Source: Parvularcula dongshanensis
GTDB lineage: Bacteria; Pseudomonadota; Alphaproteobacteria; Caulobacterales; Parvularculaceae
Reading direction: 5' to 3'
Length of the DNA stretch: 64,000 nucleotides
Assembly (NCBI RefSeq): GCF_014199615.1
Contig: NZ_JACHOB010000007.1
Location: 1-64,000 of the forward strand
The translations under genes were made by a program, and so were the position numbers. Below, in pieces: positions 8,145-16,902 of the stretch. The notes below the pieces were generated by a model. That model worked only from the letters and a program-made list of their open reading frames with translations, had not been told where the DNA came from and made no database searches. The first letter of the stretch is position 1; each line of letters begins with the position of its first letter.

Positions 8145-11000
8145 TCAAGACCGTTTCCTCTTTACGCTCTCCAAGTTGCTGCGGACATTCCTTGTAGTCG
8201 GATGTTCGTCTCCGACGGTCCGCTGACAGATGTCGAGCGCGGTCCGAAGGAGCGGCTCGGCTTCCTCGTAGCGGCCTTGAGCGATCAGGTTGGTGGCGAG
8301 GTTGTCGAAGCTCGTCGCTGTGTTGGGATGCCCTTCGCCAAAGGCCCGCTCACAGATGTCAATCGTCGTCCGGTAGAGCGGTTCGGCTTCCTCGTAACGG
8401 CCTTGAGCGTCCAGGTTGGTGGCGAGGTTGTTGTAGGTGGCAGCGGTGACAGGATGTTCCTCGCTGAGAACCTGCTGGCGGATCTCGAGCGCCACTCGGT
8501 AGAGCGGTTCGGCCTCCTGGTAGCGGCCCTGAGCCTTCAGGTTCGTGGCAAGGTTGTCGTAGCTACTGGCCGTGTTGGGATGTTCCTTGCCGAGAACCCG
8601 CTGACAGATGGCAAGCGCCCTCTGGTGGAAGGGTTCGGCCTCCCGGTAGCGGCCCTGAGCGTTCAAGTTGTTGGCGAAGGTGTCGTAGCTACTGGCCGTA
8701 AGGGGATGTTCCTCGCCAAGGACTCGCTGATAGATACCGAGCGCCTTCTGGTGGAAGGGTTCGGCCTCTCGGTAGCGGCCCTGAGCGTCCAAGTTGACAG
8801 CGAGGTTATCGCAGCTCGTCGCCGTGTCTGGATGCCCGTCGCCGAGGACTCGCTGACAGATGCCCAGCGCCCTTTGATGGAGCGGTTCGGCCTCCCGGTA
8901 GCGGCCTTGAGCGTTCAAGTTGCCGGCGAGGTTGTCGTAGCTCGTCGCCGTTTTGAGATGCTCCTCGCCTAAGGCCCGCTGACGGATCTCGAGTGCGGTC
9001 CGGTAGAGCGGTTCGGCCTCCTGGTAGCGGCTTTGCGCCCTCAGGTTTGTGGCGAGGTTATCGTAGCCCGTCGCTGTGTTGGGATGCCCCTCGCCTAAGA
9101 CCCGATGACATATATCGAGCGCCTTCCGGTGGAGCGGTTCGGCTTCCTGGTAGCGGCCTTGAGCGTTCAGATTGGAAGCGACGTTGTTGTAGCTGGCAGC
9201 GGTGATGGTATCTTCCTTGCCGTAAACCCGCTGACGGATCTCAAGCGCCGTCCGGAGGAGCGGTTCGGCCTCTTGGTAGCGGCCTTGAGCGGTCAGGTTG
9301 ATGGCGAGGTTGTCGTAGCTTGTCGCCGTGTCCTTATGGTCCGATCCGAAGACATCGATGCAAAGTCCAAGCGCTCCTCGCCATAAAACTTCACCGACTT
9401 GCCGAAAAAGTGCATCCCGAGCTTCTTCTCCTACGACGGCATTCAGCCATTCGACGTAGCCGTCCGCTCCCCGGCGGATCCGGATCGCAGCTGCTTCCAA
9501 AACCAACTCGCTCTCGACAGGGTTGTACGCCCGTCTATTATCCTTGTCCCGTGCACCACCCCGTTCAAGCAGGTGGTCGATCAGTCGATCTTCTGCTGCG
9601 TTCCGGTCCATGCCGAGATTAGGCGCGGTGATCTCGTCGAAGACGGCCCGATGGACCTCGGCGATCTTGCCGTGGACGGACAGCGTACCGTCTGCTCCCT
9701 GATCAACGAAGGAGACGTTGGAAAAGAATACGTAGGGATCGCCAGCGAGACCAGTCTGGAAGGACCCTACGACGAACCGCACCGTCTCGACGTCGAAGCG
9801 GCCGAGCAGGCACAGCACGCCGAAGGTCAGCTTCACGGCCTGGTTGTCGCCGTGATCTCTCAAAACCCGTTCGACGACCTCCCGCAGCTTGCTCTCGATT
9901 CCCTCAGCGCGGACACAGACCATCTCCGGCGTGACCGGGTGCCCGCGACGCGCATACTGTCGGTGAAGCCCGATCAGCGTGTCGAGCAGCACCGGATAGA
10001 CCCGCTCGCCTTCGGTTTCGAGTGCCGTCGCGCTGTCGATCATGGCGGCGCGTAGGGCTTCGTCTTCGATGCCGGCTTCGCGCAGCCAGTCCTCTGCGTA
10101 GTTCCGTTCAAGGCCCGTCACGTCGTAGTGGTCGGCTTTCGAGACGGCGAGGAAGCGGGAGTTGCTCCACGGCAGGGGACCCCGCATGAAGAAGACGGCG
10201 AGGCACCGCGTGGTCTCCTCCAGCAAGGATCGAAGCGCCCGGTCCACCGGCTGCTCCTGACCGCGCGCGCTGGAAATCCCGCCGGTGAAGATGCTCTCAT
10301 ACTCGTCGAGCAACAGCACGACGACGAGCCGCTCATCCTCTGCGCGAAGCCGCTTCAACTCGGCCGCGAAGACCAAGATCAACTCCTCAACGAGTTTGCT
10401 CTCGTCGGCGCCCGATGCACCCTTGAGAAAGGTAGCGACGTGTTCCTGCCTCTTGCAGATCCAAGCGAGCTTGGACTTGTCCACGGTCCACTTCGATAGT
10501 TTCGTCAGGACAATGCCCAGACCTGGTATCTTGCGGACTTCCTCCTGGATGGCTTCGCGCGCGAAATCGACCCCGTCCCGCACGCCCTCGGCGATCGTGT
10601 CGCTGCTGTTCGACAGCCATGCGCGCGATAGCTTCAACGGCTGCTCGATGCCCCGGAGTTCGTTCCACACGAACGCCAGGCAGAGGTCGAAACCGGGGAA
10701 GTCGAAGCCCTGATCGGCGAGTTCATTGCGGATTGCGGCTAGCAACCGCAACGGGTCGGTACGAACGGCACTCTCGACGTTTCGATCGAAGGCGAGGTAG
10801 GCGCAGGCGACACGCCGCCCCTGGCTGTCATAGGCCTTCGCCTTCGCCAGCGCGGCAAGTTCCCGACAGAGCGCCGATTTACCTGCACCGCCCTCGCCGT
10901 GGAACACGCGCAATGCCGTGCGATCATCCGGCACCGCGTTGATAGCGCTCCTAAAGAACTCTTTCGCCTCGGCGCGATTGACAAAGATCCGCTCTTGCAT
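8145..11000 (-). CDS. STAND-like P-loop ATPase with nine 42-aa TPRs
   Basis: 951 aa. Walker A GEGGAGKS is at residues 35-42 and Walker B RLVVVLLLDEYES at about 224-236, followed by a helical middle part with a winged-helix-like region (to about 550). Residues 557-934 are nine near-perfect 42-residue kinesin-light-chain-type TPRs (consensus TA.SYDNLA.NL.AQGRY.EAEPL), with half a repeat after them. This order (NTPase, then repeat sensor) is that of STAND proteins, which recognise a ligand with the repeats and switch by nucleotide-driven oligomerisation. There is no N-terminal effector domain, because Walker A starts at residue 35. Possible roles are defence or signalling. Only a weak GGGGG precedes the ATG. 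Confidence 0.85.
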   Translation of the reverse strand: MQERIFVNRAEAKEFFRSAINAVPDDRTALRVFHGEGGAGKSALCRELAALAKAKAYDSQGRRVACAYLAFDRNVESAVRTDPLRLLAAIRNELADQGFDFPGFDLCLAFVWNELRGIEQPLKLSRAWLSNSSDTIAEGVRDGVDFAREAIQEEVRKIPGLGIVLTKLSKWTVDKSKLAWICKRQEHVATFLKGASGADESKLVEELILVFAAELKRLRAEDERLVVVLLLDEYESIFTGGISSARGQEQPVDRALRSLLEETTRCLAVFFMRGPLPWSNSRFLAVSKADHYDVTGLERNYAEDWLREAGIEDEALRAAMIDSATALETEGERVYPVLLDTLIGLHRQYARRGHPVTPEMVCVRAEGIESKLREVVERVLRDHGDNQAVKLTFGVLCLLGRFDVETVRFVVGSFQTGLAGDPYVFFSNVSFVDQGADGTLSVHGKIAEVHRAVFDEITAPNLGMDRNAAEDRLIDHLLERGGARDKDNRRAYNPVESELVLEAAAIRIRRGADGYVEWLNAVVGEEARDALFRQVGEVLWRGALGLCIDVFGSDHKDTATSYDNLAINLTAQGRYQEAEPLLRTALEIRQRVYGKEDTITAASYNNVASNLNAQGRYQEAEPLHRKALDICHRVLGEGHPNTATGYDNLATNLRAQSRYQEAEPLYRTALEIRQRALGEEHLKTATSYDNLAGNLNAQGRYREAEPLHQRALGICQRVLGDGHPDTATSCDNLAVNLDAQGRYREAEPFHQKALGIYQRVLGEEHPLTASSYDTFANNLNAQGRYREAEPFHQRALAICQRVLGKEHPNTASSYDNLATNLKAQGRYQEAEPLYRVALEIRQQVLSEEHPVTAATYNNLATNLDAQGRYEEAEPLYRTTIDICERAFGEGHPNTATSFDNLATNLIAQGRYEEAEPLLRTALDICQRTVGDEHPTTRNVRSNLESVKRKRS
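8199..9332 (-). repeat. Nine 126-bp tandem repeats inside the TPR gene
   Basis: The DNA encoding the nine TPRs repeats every 126 bases with little divergence (cores such as GCGGCCTTGAGCG recur in each unit), which points to recent unit duplication or gene conversion. It is protein-coding, not a CRISPR. Confidence 0.85.
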
Positions 11001-11283
11001 GGTGGCCCCCGAACCAAGCGTTGAACGACGTTAGCTGAAATCGCCGGTCCCGCGAACTACCGAGCGATCTTGTCAGGGCGCCACTTATGTCCGCCGCAGT
11101 TTGGTAGAAGCGCGAGGTAGGCGTGAGCCGAACTCACGATCCCTGACACAAACCGTCCGTTCGCGAGAACGGTACAAATCAACCGATCGGGCCCGTTCGC
11201 GACATCCAATGTTCGTTTCGATTAAGCGGCGACGTTAACAACGGGCACGAACTCATTCCGGGAAGGACGGCGCAAGCTCGCGC
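11001..11283. other. Intergenic between two minus-strand genes
   Basis: 283 bp with no frame worth calling. It should hold the promoter of the TPR ATPase, but I could not identify clear -35/-10 boxes. Confidence 0.4.
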
Positions 11284-12033
11284 TCAGTGGATGGTCGCTA
11301 ACTCCGCTTGATCGCGGAACGCCGAGGCTGTGGGGGCCGGATCGGGCTCAGCATACGCCATGACCTGGGCGAGGGTTGGAGCGGTTCGGTGACGAAGGAC
11401 GATGGCGGGCTCAGCTTCCCCTCGCCGACACACCTCTACCCCGCCGGGGAGTAGCGGCAGAAAGGTCGGCGTTCGATCAGGAGTATCGAGCACCTGCAGG
11501 GTAAGAAGGTCGAGGACGGAGTTCTCGTGAGGATGAGACAACTTCAGGCGCAGGGAGCACACCGCGGACTCAAGGAGTTCAGGATGTATGACGGCCGGAT
11601 CCATCCATAGGTGCTGCAGAACGACCGTCGTCCCCGCAGGAGCGGGAGCATGCCGCCCCGCCGGTTCAGCGTCGGTCAGGGCTAGGATGACGTGTTCCAG
11701 CGGCAGAGGCGACGCGTCGATCGTCCAAAGAAGATCTTCCAACGTCAAGTCGTTCGAAGCGAAGGCAGAAGCAAGACATGTCAGGACGATGCGCCCTTCG
11801 AGGCGAACACGAACGCGGCTCATCTTGTACCAGAACCAAGGACCGTCGTGGTTCCGGCCGCGGGGGTGGCCGCCGATGGATAGGTAGGTTCGGCGGGCGT
11901 GCTCGAGTTCGAGGACCGCGTCCTCGCAGGAGAACGGGTGCTTTCGCCAGGCGGCGGGAAGGGTTTCGGCATCGTACTCGTAGGGGGGGGATGCGAAGGG
12001 CAGCTCAGGCACTGGAAAGCTTCGATCGGTCAT
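11284..12033 (-). CDS. Hypothetical protein, 249 aa
   Basis: I chose the start at 12033 (MTDRSFPVPELPFASPPYEY) because GAGGAGG lies 5 bases before it; a longer frame begins 13 codons earlier without a site. It is a soluble protein with no signal. The middle (GRIVLTCLASAFASNDLTLE; HVILALTDAEPAG) alternates strands and helices, and the C-terminus is a short helix. No motif is recognisable to me. A promoter-like pair of boxes covered by an imperfect palindrome lies about 65-95 bases upstream. Confidence 0.65.
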   Translation of the reverse strand: MTDRSFPVPELPFASPPYEYDAETLPAAWRKHPFSCEDAVLELEHARRTYLSIGGHPRGRNHDGPWFWYKMSRVRVRLEGRIVLTCLASAFASNDLTLEDLLWTIDASPLPLEHVILALTDAEPAGRHAPAPAGTTVVLQHLWMDPAVIHPELLESAVCSLRLKLSHPHENSVLDLLTLQVLDTPDRTPTFLPLLPGGVEVCRRGEAEPAIVLRHRTAPTLAQVMAYAEPDPAPTASAFRDQAELATIH

Positions 12034-12096
12034 TTCGTCCTCCTCTGAAGCTCGATCAGGACACCAATGCACCGTCTTCGCAAGTGGACGGGGACT

Positions 12097-12125
12097 ACTA
12101 TATCAGGTCGGTGTTCGACGTTGAA
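12097..12125 (-). promoter_or_regulatory. Candidate promoter with palindrome over -35
   Basis: On the minus strand TTCAAC (12120-12125), a 17-base spacer and TATAGT (12097-12102). The near-palindrome GTTCGACGTTGAAC (12113-12126) covers the -35 box, as a repressor site would. It lies 64 bases before the start of the gene at 12033. Confidence 0.4.
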
Positions 12126-12227
12126 CGAGAATGTATGAATATGGACTGATGGTTTTTTGGGTCTGTTGCTCCGAATACGCGTTCACTTGCCGAGGTTCTG
12201 GCCACCACAGTCGACTCTCGCGATGGT

Positions 12228-13361
12228 TCAGTCCCGGTCCTGGTCGGCGAGGTCGAGAACGACGGGGCAGTGGTCCGATAGCGCTTCGTAGGCGGCCGGC
12301 GGAGACGCTTCGGGGAAGCGTTCTCCGTTCCGCGCCGCGCAGATTCCGCTGACCGAAGCGAGCCGCGCCTCGCGCTCCGCCATGTCGGACGCGACGACGA
12401 TCTGATCGAGCGCCCCGCACTGGCCGCGGTAGTATTCCGTGCAGGGGATGTCGGTCGGCATCAGCACGAAGCCCGGGGCTTCGTTCGCGGCGACCTTGGC
12501 GAGCGCTTCGATCTCGCTTGGGCCTTCCATGATGCCATCAGCGCCCATGGTGTTGAAGTCGCCCATGACGATGAGGTCCCGGTCGCGCTCCGCAGCGAAG
12601 AGGCGGGAGAACAGCCCTTCGAGCCGATCGTAGGCTTCCTGCCGGGTCCGGAAGTCCTTCTCGTTCCTGCCGCTGTCGAGGTGGACGGAGACGAGAGAGA
12701 AGTCCGCGCCGCCTTCGGTCAAGGATCGCACGTAGGCCGCCCGGCCGGGGCGGAGGTTGCCGGCGCAAGGGTCGGTGGGGCCGAGCGAGGCGCCGTTCAT
12801 CTCCCAAGCGTCGCTTGTCCGCTCGAGGCGGACGCGATCGGCGTTGTAGAGGAAGCCCGTATGCTGCTGACCTTCGCCGCCGCAGTCCTGAAGGTCGACC
12901 CGCCAGTCGCCGCCGGCGTAGTCCGCAAGCGCGTCGGTTACGACCGCCCAGGCGACGTCCGCCGCAGCGGTCGCCTTGATCTCCTGAAGCGCGACGACGT
13001 CGGCGTCGAGGTAAGCGAGCGTGCAGGCGAGCCAGTTCAGATCGGTGCCAGCGTCCTCCCTCGGCGTTCCGTCCGGGAACCAGCGGATGTTCCACGTCGC
13101 AACGCGCAGCTCGCCGTCGCGCGGGCCGCCTTCGAAGCGCGCGCCAGAGCGCACGGCATCGTCGCATGCGGCGGGCGACGCGAAGGCGACCGACGACTGG
13201 TCGTCGGCGTCATTCCCGCCGGCGGTTCCGGAATCCGCCGAGGGCAGGGCGCTCCGAGGCGCGTCGCTGCGTGCAGCGCCGTCTGGCGAAGGCTGCGTGC
13301 AGGCAGCGAGAGCCAGGCTCATGACCGAGAAGTAGAAGCGGAGGGGGAGGCGCTGGCGCAT
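12228..13361 (-). CDS. EEP-family lipoprotein (nuclease/phosphatase), paralogue 1
   Basis: 377 aa from MRQRLPLRFY. A lipobox LALAAC places the lipidated Cys at residue 21, so the protein is exported and membrane-anchored. A low-complexity linker precedes an endonuclease/exonuclease/phosphatase domain with all landmarks: VATWNIRWF (Asn), ALQEIK (Glu), VSVHLDSG (His), VMGDFNTM (Asp and Asn), ALDQIVV (Asp) and LSDHCPVV (Asp-His). Family members hydrolyse phosphodiesters (DNA, RNA, lipids); extracellular members often act as DNases. Four extra Cys may form disulfides. The gene at 16903 is about nine-tenths identical. Confidence 0.85.
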   Translation of the reverse strand: MRQRLPLRFYFSVMSLALAACTQPSPDGAARSDAPRSALPSADSGTAGGNDADDQSSVAFASPAACDDAVRSGARFEGGPRDGELRVATWNIRWFPDGTPREDAGTDLNWLACTLAYLDADVVALQEIKATAAADVAWAVVTDALADYAGGDWRVDLQDCGGEGQQHTGFLYNADRVRLERTSDAWEMNGASLGPTDPCAGNLRPGRAAYVRSLTEGGADFSLVSVHLDSGRNEKDFRTRQEAYDRLEGLFSRLFAAERDRDLIVMGDFNTMGADGIMEGPSEIEALAKVAANEAPGFVLMPTDIPCTEYYRGQCGALDQIVVASDMAEREARLASVSGICAARNGERFPEASPPAAYEALSDHCPVVLDLADQDRD

Positions 13362-13572
13362 GGTCTTGGTTTGCCGTCGTTTGGGCGTGCCAGGCAACAA
13401 GTCCCGGCGGCGGTGAAGTTGCCAGCCTCCTCCGTACGATAGCAGCTTCGACAGGGCCCGCGGAACGAACCGCGCTCGAAGCTGGTCGCGACCGGTTGCG
13501 CGTTGCTGCTGAGCCGCGGCGCAGTAGGAGGAGAGGGGGCCCGTCGGGGCGTAGCCCGACAGGGAGAGGACG

Positions 13573-13968
13573 ATGCCGATCTTGTTTCAGAAGCGGATCT
13601 ACCGCGCGGACCTGCGCGCTAACCGTCACGTCTGGTACGTGTTCGGGGACAACGAGGCCCGGACCGGTAAGGGCGGTCAGGCCCGCGAGATGCGGGACGA
13701 GCCGAACGCGATCGGCATCGCGACGAAGCGGACACCGTCGAGCGCCGATGACGCCTACTGGTCGGACGAGGACTACAGCCGCAACGTGGCATGCCTCGAG
13801 CACGACTTCCGCCCAGTGGAGGCTGCGCTTCGCCGAGGCGAGCTCGTCGTCTGGCCCCTCGACGGCATCGGCACGGACCGCGCGGACCTTGCCAACCGCG
13901 CGCCGCGGACCTTCGAGAAGCTGCAGGCGCTCCAGCGGGGCCTCCGGTCGATCGACCCGTCTCGCTAA
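13573..13968 (+). CDS. Conserved hypothetical, phage-type family
   Basis: 131 aa. A GGGAGAGGA lies 3-10 bases before the ATG. The sequence WYVFGDNEARTGKGGQAREM followed by DEPNAIGIATKR resembles a small family I recall from phages and accessory regions (annotated DUF7831), of unknown function. Conserved features are a G-D-N-E motif, a Gly-rich loop and an acidic WSDEDY. It is soluble and intact, and runs divergently from EEP paralogue 1. Confidence 0.65.
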   Translation: MPILFQKRIYRADLRANRHVWYVFGDNEARTGKGGQAREMRDEPNAIGIATKRTPSSADDAYWSDEDYSRNVACLEHDFRPVEAALRRGELVVWPLDGIGTDRADLANRAPRTFEKLQALQRGLRSIDPSR

Positions 13969-14448
13969 GCGATACGGACGGCGCGGCGTGATCCGTCCAG
14001 TCCGCTCAGCGTCTGTTCACTCGGATAGGCGAACAGGGCGGAATGTGGAAACATCGTCTCTCCATCCCTCTCATTGCGGCTGGCGGGTGGCTCTTCGCGC
14101 CGGTCGCGGCGGAGGAGGTCAATGGCAGCTCGCCGTGGTTGGTGAGTCACGAGGTACAAACGCTCCTTGGCCTAGAGCGCTTGTCAGATCCATCCATCGA
14201 TCCCACCGACGGCTCATGTTGCCAGGGCGGACGTCTTCTACCGAACATCGATGCCCGCTTACGGCTCCACCGAACGACGCTACCGGATGTCGAAATCCCA
14301 TCTGATGTCGCTAACGGGTCTCCGAGCCTCATCGGTCGCCGGGTAAAGATGACGGCTAGCTACGAATCTTGCCGAAGGCGGAGGTTCGTGTTCGCCGAAC
14401 AAGCGGCAGGCATCGGCCGGGAAAGACCCGTTCGCCCTGTCCCGCCAC
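13969..14448. other. Intergenic, no confident gene
   Basis: 480 bp. A plus-strand frame at 14043-14477 begins with a signal-peptide-like sequence (MWKHRLSIPLIAAGGWLFAP), but the remainder has poor composition and runs into the antisense of the kinase gene. I do not annotate it as a gene. Confidence 0.4.
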
Positions 14449-15498
14449 TCACCCCCGGGCGGGCACGTCCAGCGTGAAGCAGGTCAGTGCCTCGTCCGAG
14501 GTGACGTCCAGACGACCGCCATGCGCCTCGGCTACCTGCGCGCAGATGTAGAGGCCGAGCCCGAGACCCTGCGGGCTGGTCCTCGCCTCGCCCTTGAAGA
14601 AGGGTTGGAACAGCGTCTCTCGCGCATGGTCCGAGATCGGCTCGCCGCGGTTGCAGACGGACAGGCTCAGCCGCCCGTCGGCGTCGCCGAGCGTCACCTC
14701 AATCGGGCTCCCGCGCGTCCCGTGCGTGACCGCGTTGCCCAAGAGGTTCGAGAAGACCTGCATCACCCGGTCGCCGTCGCAGACAGGCGCCCCGCCGAGG
14801 TCCATATCGAGTTCGATCCGCGCGTCCGGATAGGCCTGCTCGATCTCCTCGATCACGTGCCGGACGCGCGCATCGAGGTCGGCGCAAGGTTCCCTGTCCA
14901 GGCCGAGCCCGTCGCCTAAGCGGACGCGCGCGAAGTCCATCATGTTGCCGATCAGCTCCTCCATGCGGACCGTGCTGGCTCGCATCTGGCGCAGGACGTC
15001 GTGGGAACGTGGACCGTCCGCCTCCTTCGCGAGGAGCCGGATGCCCGCCACGACGGCGCCAAGGGGGTTGCGCAGGTCGTGGCCAAGCACGGCGAGGAGT
15101 TGCTCGCGCAGGTCCGCCTCCTCGCGCTGGTCGGTGATGGTCTGCTCGCGCACCTTGTCCTCGGTCACGTCGCGCGCCGATGCGTAGATGTGCTCGCCCT
15201 CGGGGACGGCGACCCAGGACAGCCAGCGGTGGCCGCCGTCCTTGGTCCGGTAGCGGTTCTCGAAGCGGCGCACCGGCTCACCGGACAGGGTCCGCGCGAA
15301 GGCGGCGTGCGTCGGCTCGACGTCGTCTGAGTGCAAGAAGGAGCTGAAGGGCTGACCGACGATCTCCTCTGGCGACCAGCCGAGCGTCGGCGTCCAGCTC
15401 GGGTTGACTGCAACGAAGCGGCGCTCCCGGTCGACGATGCACATGAGGTCCGGCGTCACCCGCCACGTGCGGGTCGCGACGTGCTCCTCGTCCAACAC
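14449..15498 (-). CDS. PAS-domain sensor histidine kinase
   Basis: About 349 aa. I place the start at GTG 15498, which has GGGGAGG just upstream; a longer frame goes back 12 codons without a site. Residues about 8-115 are a PAS domain (ending with a PAC-like segment, ASARDVTED). The H-box LLAVLGHDLRNPLGAV has phospho-acceptor His at about 140, the N-box is VFSNLLGNAVTHG and the G-box GLGLGLYICAQVAEAHGG. There are no membrane helices, so it senses a cytoplasmic signal through PAS. No response regulator is adjacent, so it is an orphan kinase. The architecture is standard and the function of the cue is unknown. Confidence 0.85.
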   Translation of the reverse strand: MLDEEHVATRTWRVTPDLMCIVDRERRFVAVNPSWTPTLGWSPEEIVGQPFSSFLHSDDVEPTHAAFARTLSGEPVRRFENRYRTKDGGHRWLSWVAVPEGEHIYASARDVTEDKVREQTITDQREEADLREQLLAVLGHDLRNPLGAVVAGIRLLAKEADGPRSHDVLRQMRASTVRMEELIGNMMDFARVRLGDGLGLDREPCADLDARVRHVIEEIEQAYPDARIELDMDLGGAPVCDGDRVMQVFSNLLGNAVTHGTRGSPIEVTLGDADGRLSLSVCNRGEPISDHARETLFQPFFKGEARTSPQGLGLGLYICAQVAEAHGGRLDVTSDEALTCFTLDVPARG

Positions 15499-15851
15499 AC
15501 GTGCCTCCCCTCGGCTCACCTTAGAGGCGACCACCGCCCTCGCGCCCCTGTGATGTTTAGCCTACCGCTTCCCCGGCGGCAAACGAACGCCCGGAGGACG
15601 GACAGCATCGGTCATCGGCTGCTCGGCTACGGGAAAGGAAGAAGCCCGTTCGGTAGAGCCGGCTGCGATGAGAGTTCCTCGCCGAAGTAGGATGTTACTT
15701 CGCGACGCCGCTTTGCACGGAATGGCCCATTAGCGACATTTGGTGTTCATTCGGATCGATCGGGGGGATCGACAGCCGGACCGGGATCTGCTGGCCGGCT
15801 GCGGTATCCGAGGAACGCGTTCATAGAGCTAGATAAAGAAGGAGAACCGGC
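15499..15851. other. Intergenic between divergent genes
   Basis: 353 bp with no gene. It must contain promoters for the kinase (leftward) and the secreted protein (rightward). AAGGAGAA at about 15839 is the ribosome binding site of the latter. Confidence 0.4.
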
Positions 15852-16763
15852 ATGGGGCCATTGTCATGGATCGCTGCTGGCGCGTTGTCGGCAGCATGTC
15901 TCTTCCAGTCCGCGGCGGCAGAGGCCGTCGACTGTCGCACGTTGAACGACGCCCCGGGCGGCCGGAACCAACTTCTCGAGCAGTACGGCCACTGTTCGCT
16001 AGCGGACGTGATGATCCTCGAAGTCGACGGTAACGAGGAGGACCGCGCCTTGGTGCTCCGCGCTCGAGAACTTGAGGTCGGGATGCGTTTGAGTCGCGCC
16101 GGCTATGGAATCTTACGGGAAGACGGATCTGTGCGCGACGAGGCGGTACGGGAGTGGCAAAAGGCGCACGGACGAGAAGCGACAGGCGAGCTCACGATCG
16201 CTGACATCGTGGCGATGGACGACCTCGACGATGCGTTTCCGCCTGAGGAGATCTACTTGCCGCTCAGCGGTGAGGGGCCCGACGTGTTCGCCGCGGATGG
16301 TTGGATTAGAGCGCAGGGCACATGGATCCTCGAGGGCGAGACGATTGCGTTCCCGCTCAATAGGCACATCTACGACTGCGACATCGCCAGCGGGTCCTGC
16401 ACGCACGCCGAGACGGTCCTAGCAACGATCGGACAGGCCAACCATCTGCGGCTGTCGCTCGAGACGCTTCGCATCACGTCGTGGAATCCGCCGGTCCTGA
16501 CCCTAGAACCCACCGGGCCGCAAGGGTGCCGGCGTCCCGTCATGACGATCAATACGGAAGCGAAGGAGGTCTTCGAGGTCACCACCCAGGCTGGCGACTG
16601 CGAAGGCGGCTTTGAGCGGCTCGAACGCCCGAGGGTCGCTCGTCTCGTCGGCTCACAAGAGGTGGGGTATGAGGTTATGGAGGAGAACCGACGTTCGACC
16701 TTCGAGCACATGCCAACGGCCGTTCGGTCGTTGCTAGAACGTGCCGGACAGGTTGTAGAGTAG
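15852..16763 (+). CDS. Secreted protein with peptidoglycan-binding-like segment
   Basis: 303 aa. A signal peptide (residues 1-23, SAACLFQSAAAEA) is followed by Cys-containing mature sequence. Residues about 80-120 (RLSRAGYGILREDGSVRDEA, VREWQKAHG, TGELT) match the pattern of PG_binding_1 domains. Several further Cys (CDIASGSC, CRR, DCEGG) suggest disulfides in the periplasm. AAGGAG precedes the ATG at good spacing. The rest has no known fold that I can name. It is flanked by the kinase and EEP paralogue 2. Confidence 0.65.
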   Translation: MGPLSWIAAGALSAACLFQSAAAEAVDCRTLNDAPGGRNQLLEQYGHCSLADVMILEVDGNEEDRALVLRARELEVGMRLSRAGYGILREDGSVRDEAVREWQKAHGREATGELTIADIVAMDDLDDAFPPEEIYLPLSGEGPDVFAADGWIRAQGTWILEGETIAFPLNRHIYDCDIASGSCTHAETVLATIGQANHLRLSLETLRITSWNPPVLTLEPTGPQGCRRPVMTINTEAKEVFEVTTQAGDCEGGFERLERPRVARLVGSQEVGYEVMEENRRSTFEHMPTAVRSLLERAGQVVE

Positions 16764-16902
16764 GCAGTGATTCCGAATGGTCGATCGTGCTTACGCGGTC
16801 GATCGACGTCGTCCGCGCCCCCTGAGCTGACGGGTGCGCGCTGAGCGGTGTTGCCGTTCGGTCGTTGAGCTTCCGTCGCCAACGCCGGAACCGGTGGCCA
16901 GC

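Noticed and set aside
8199-9332. Regular 126-bp repeats that could suggest a CRISPR
   Set aside because: They encode nine TPR units in frame, with no unique spacers, and are protein-coding.
14043-14477. Plus-strand frame starting with a signal-peptide-like sequence
   Set aside because: After residue about 30 the composition is not protein-like and the end runs into the antisense of the kinase gene; no homology recognised.
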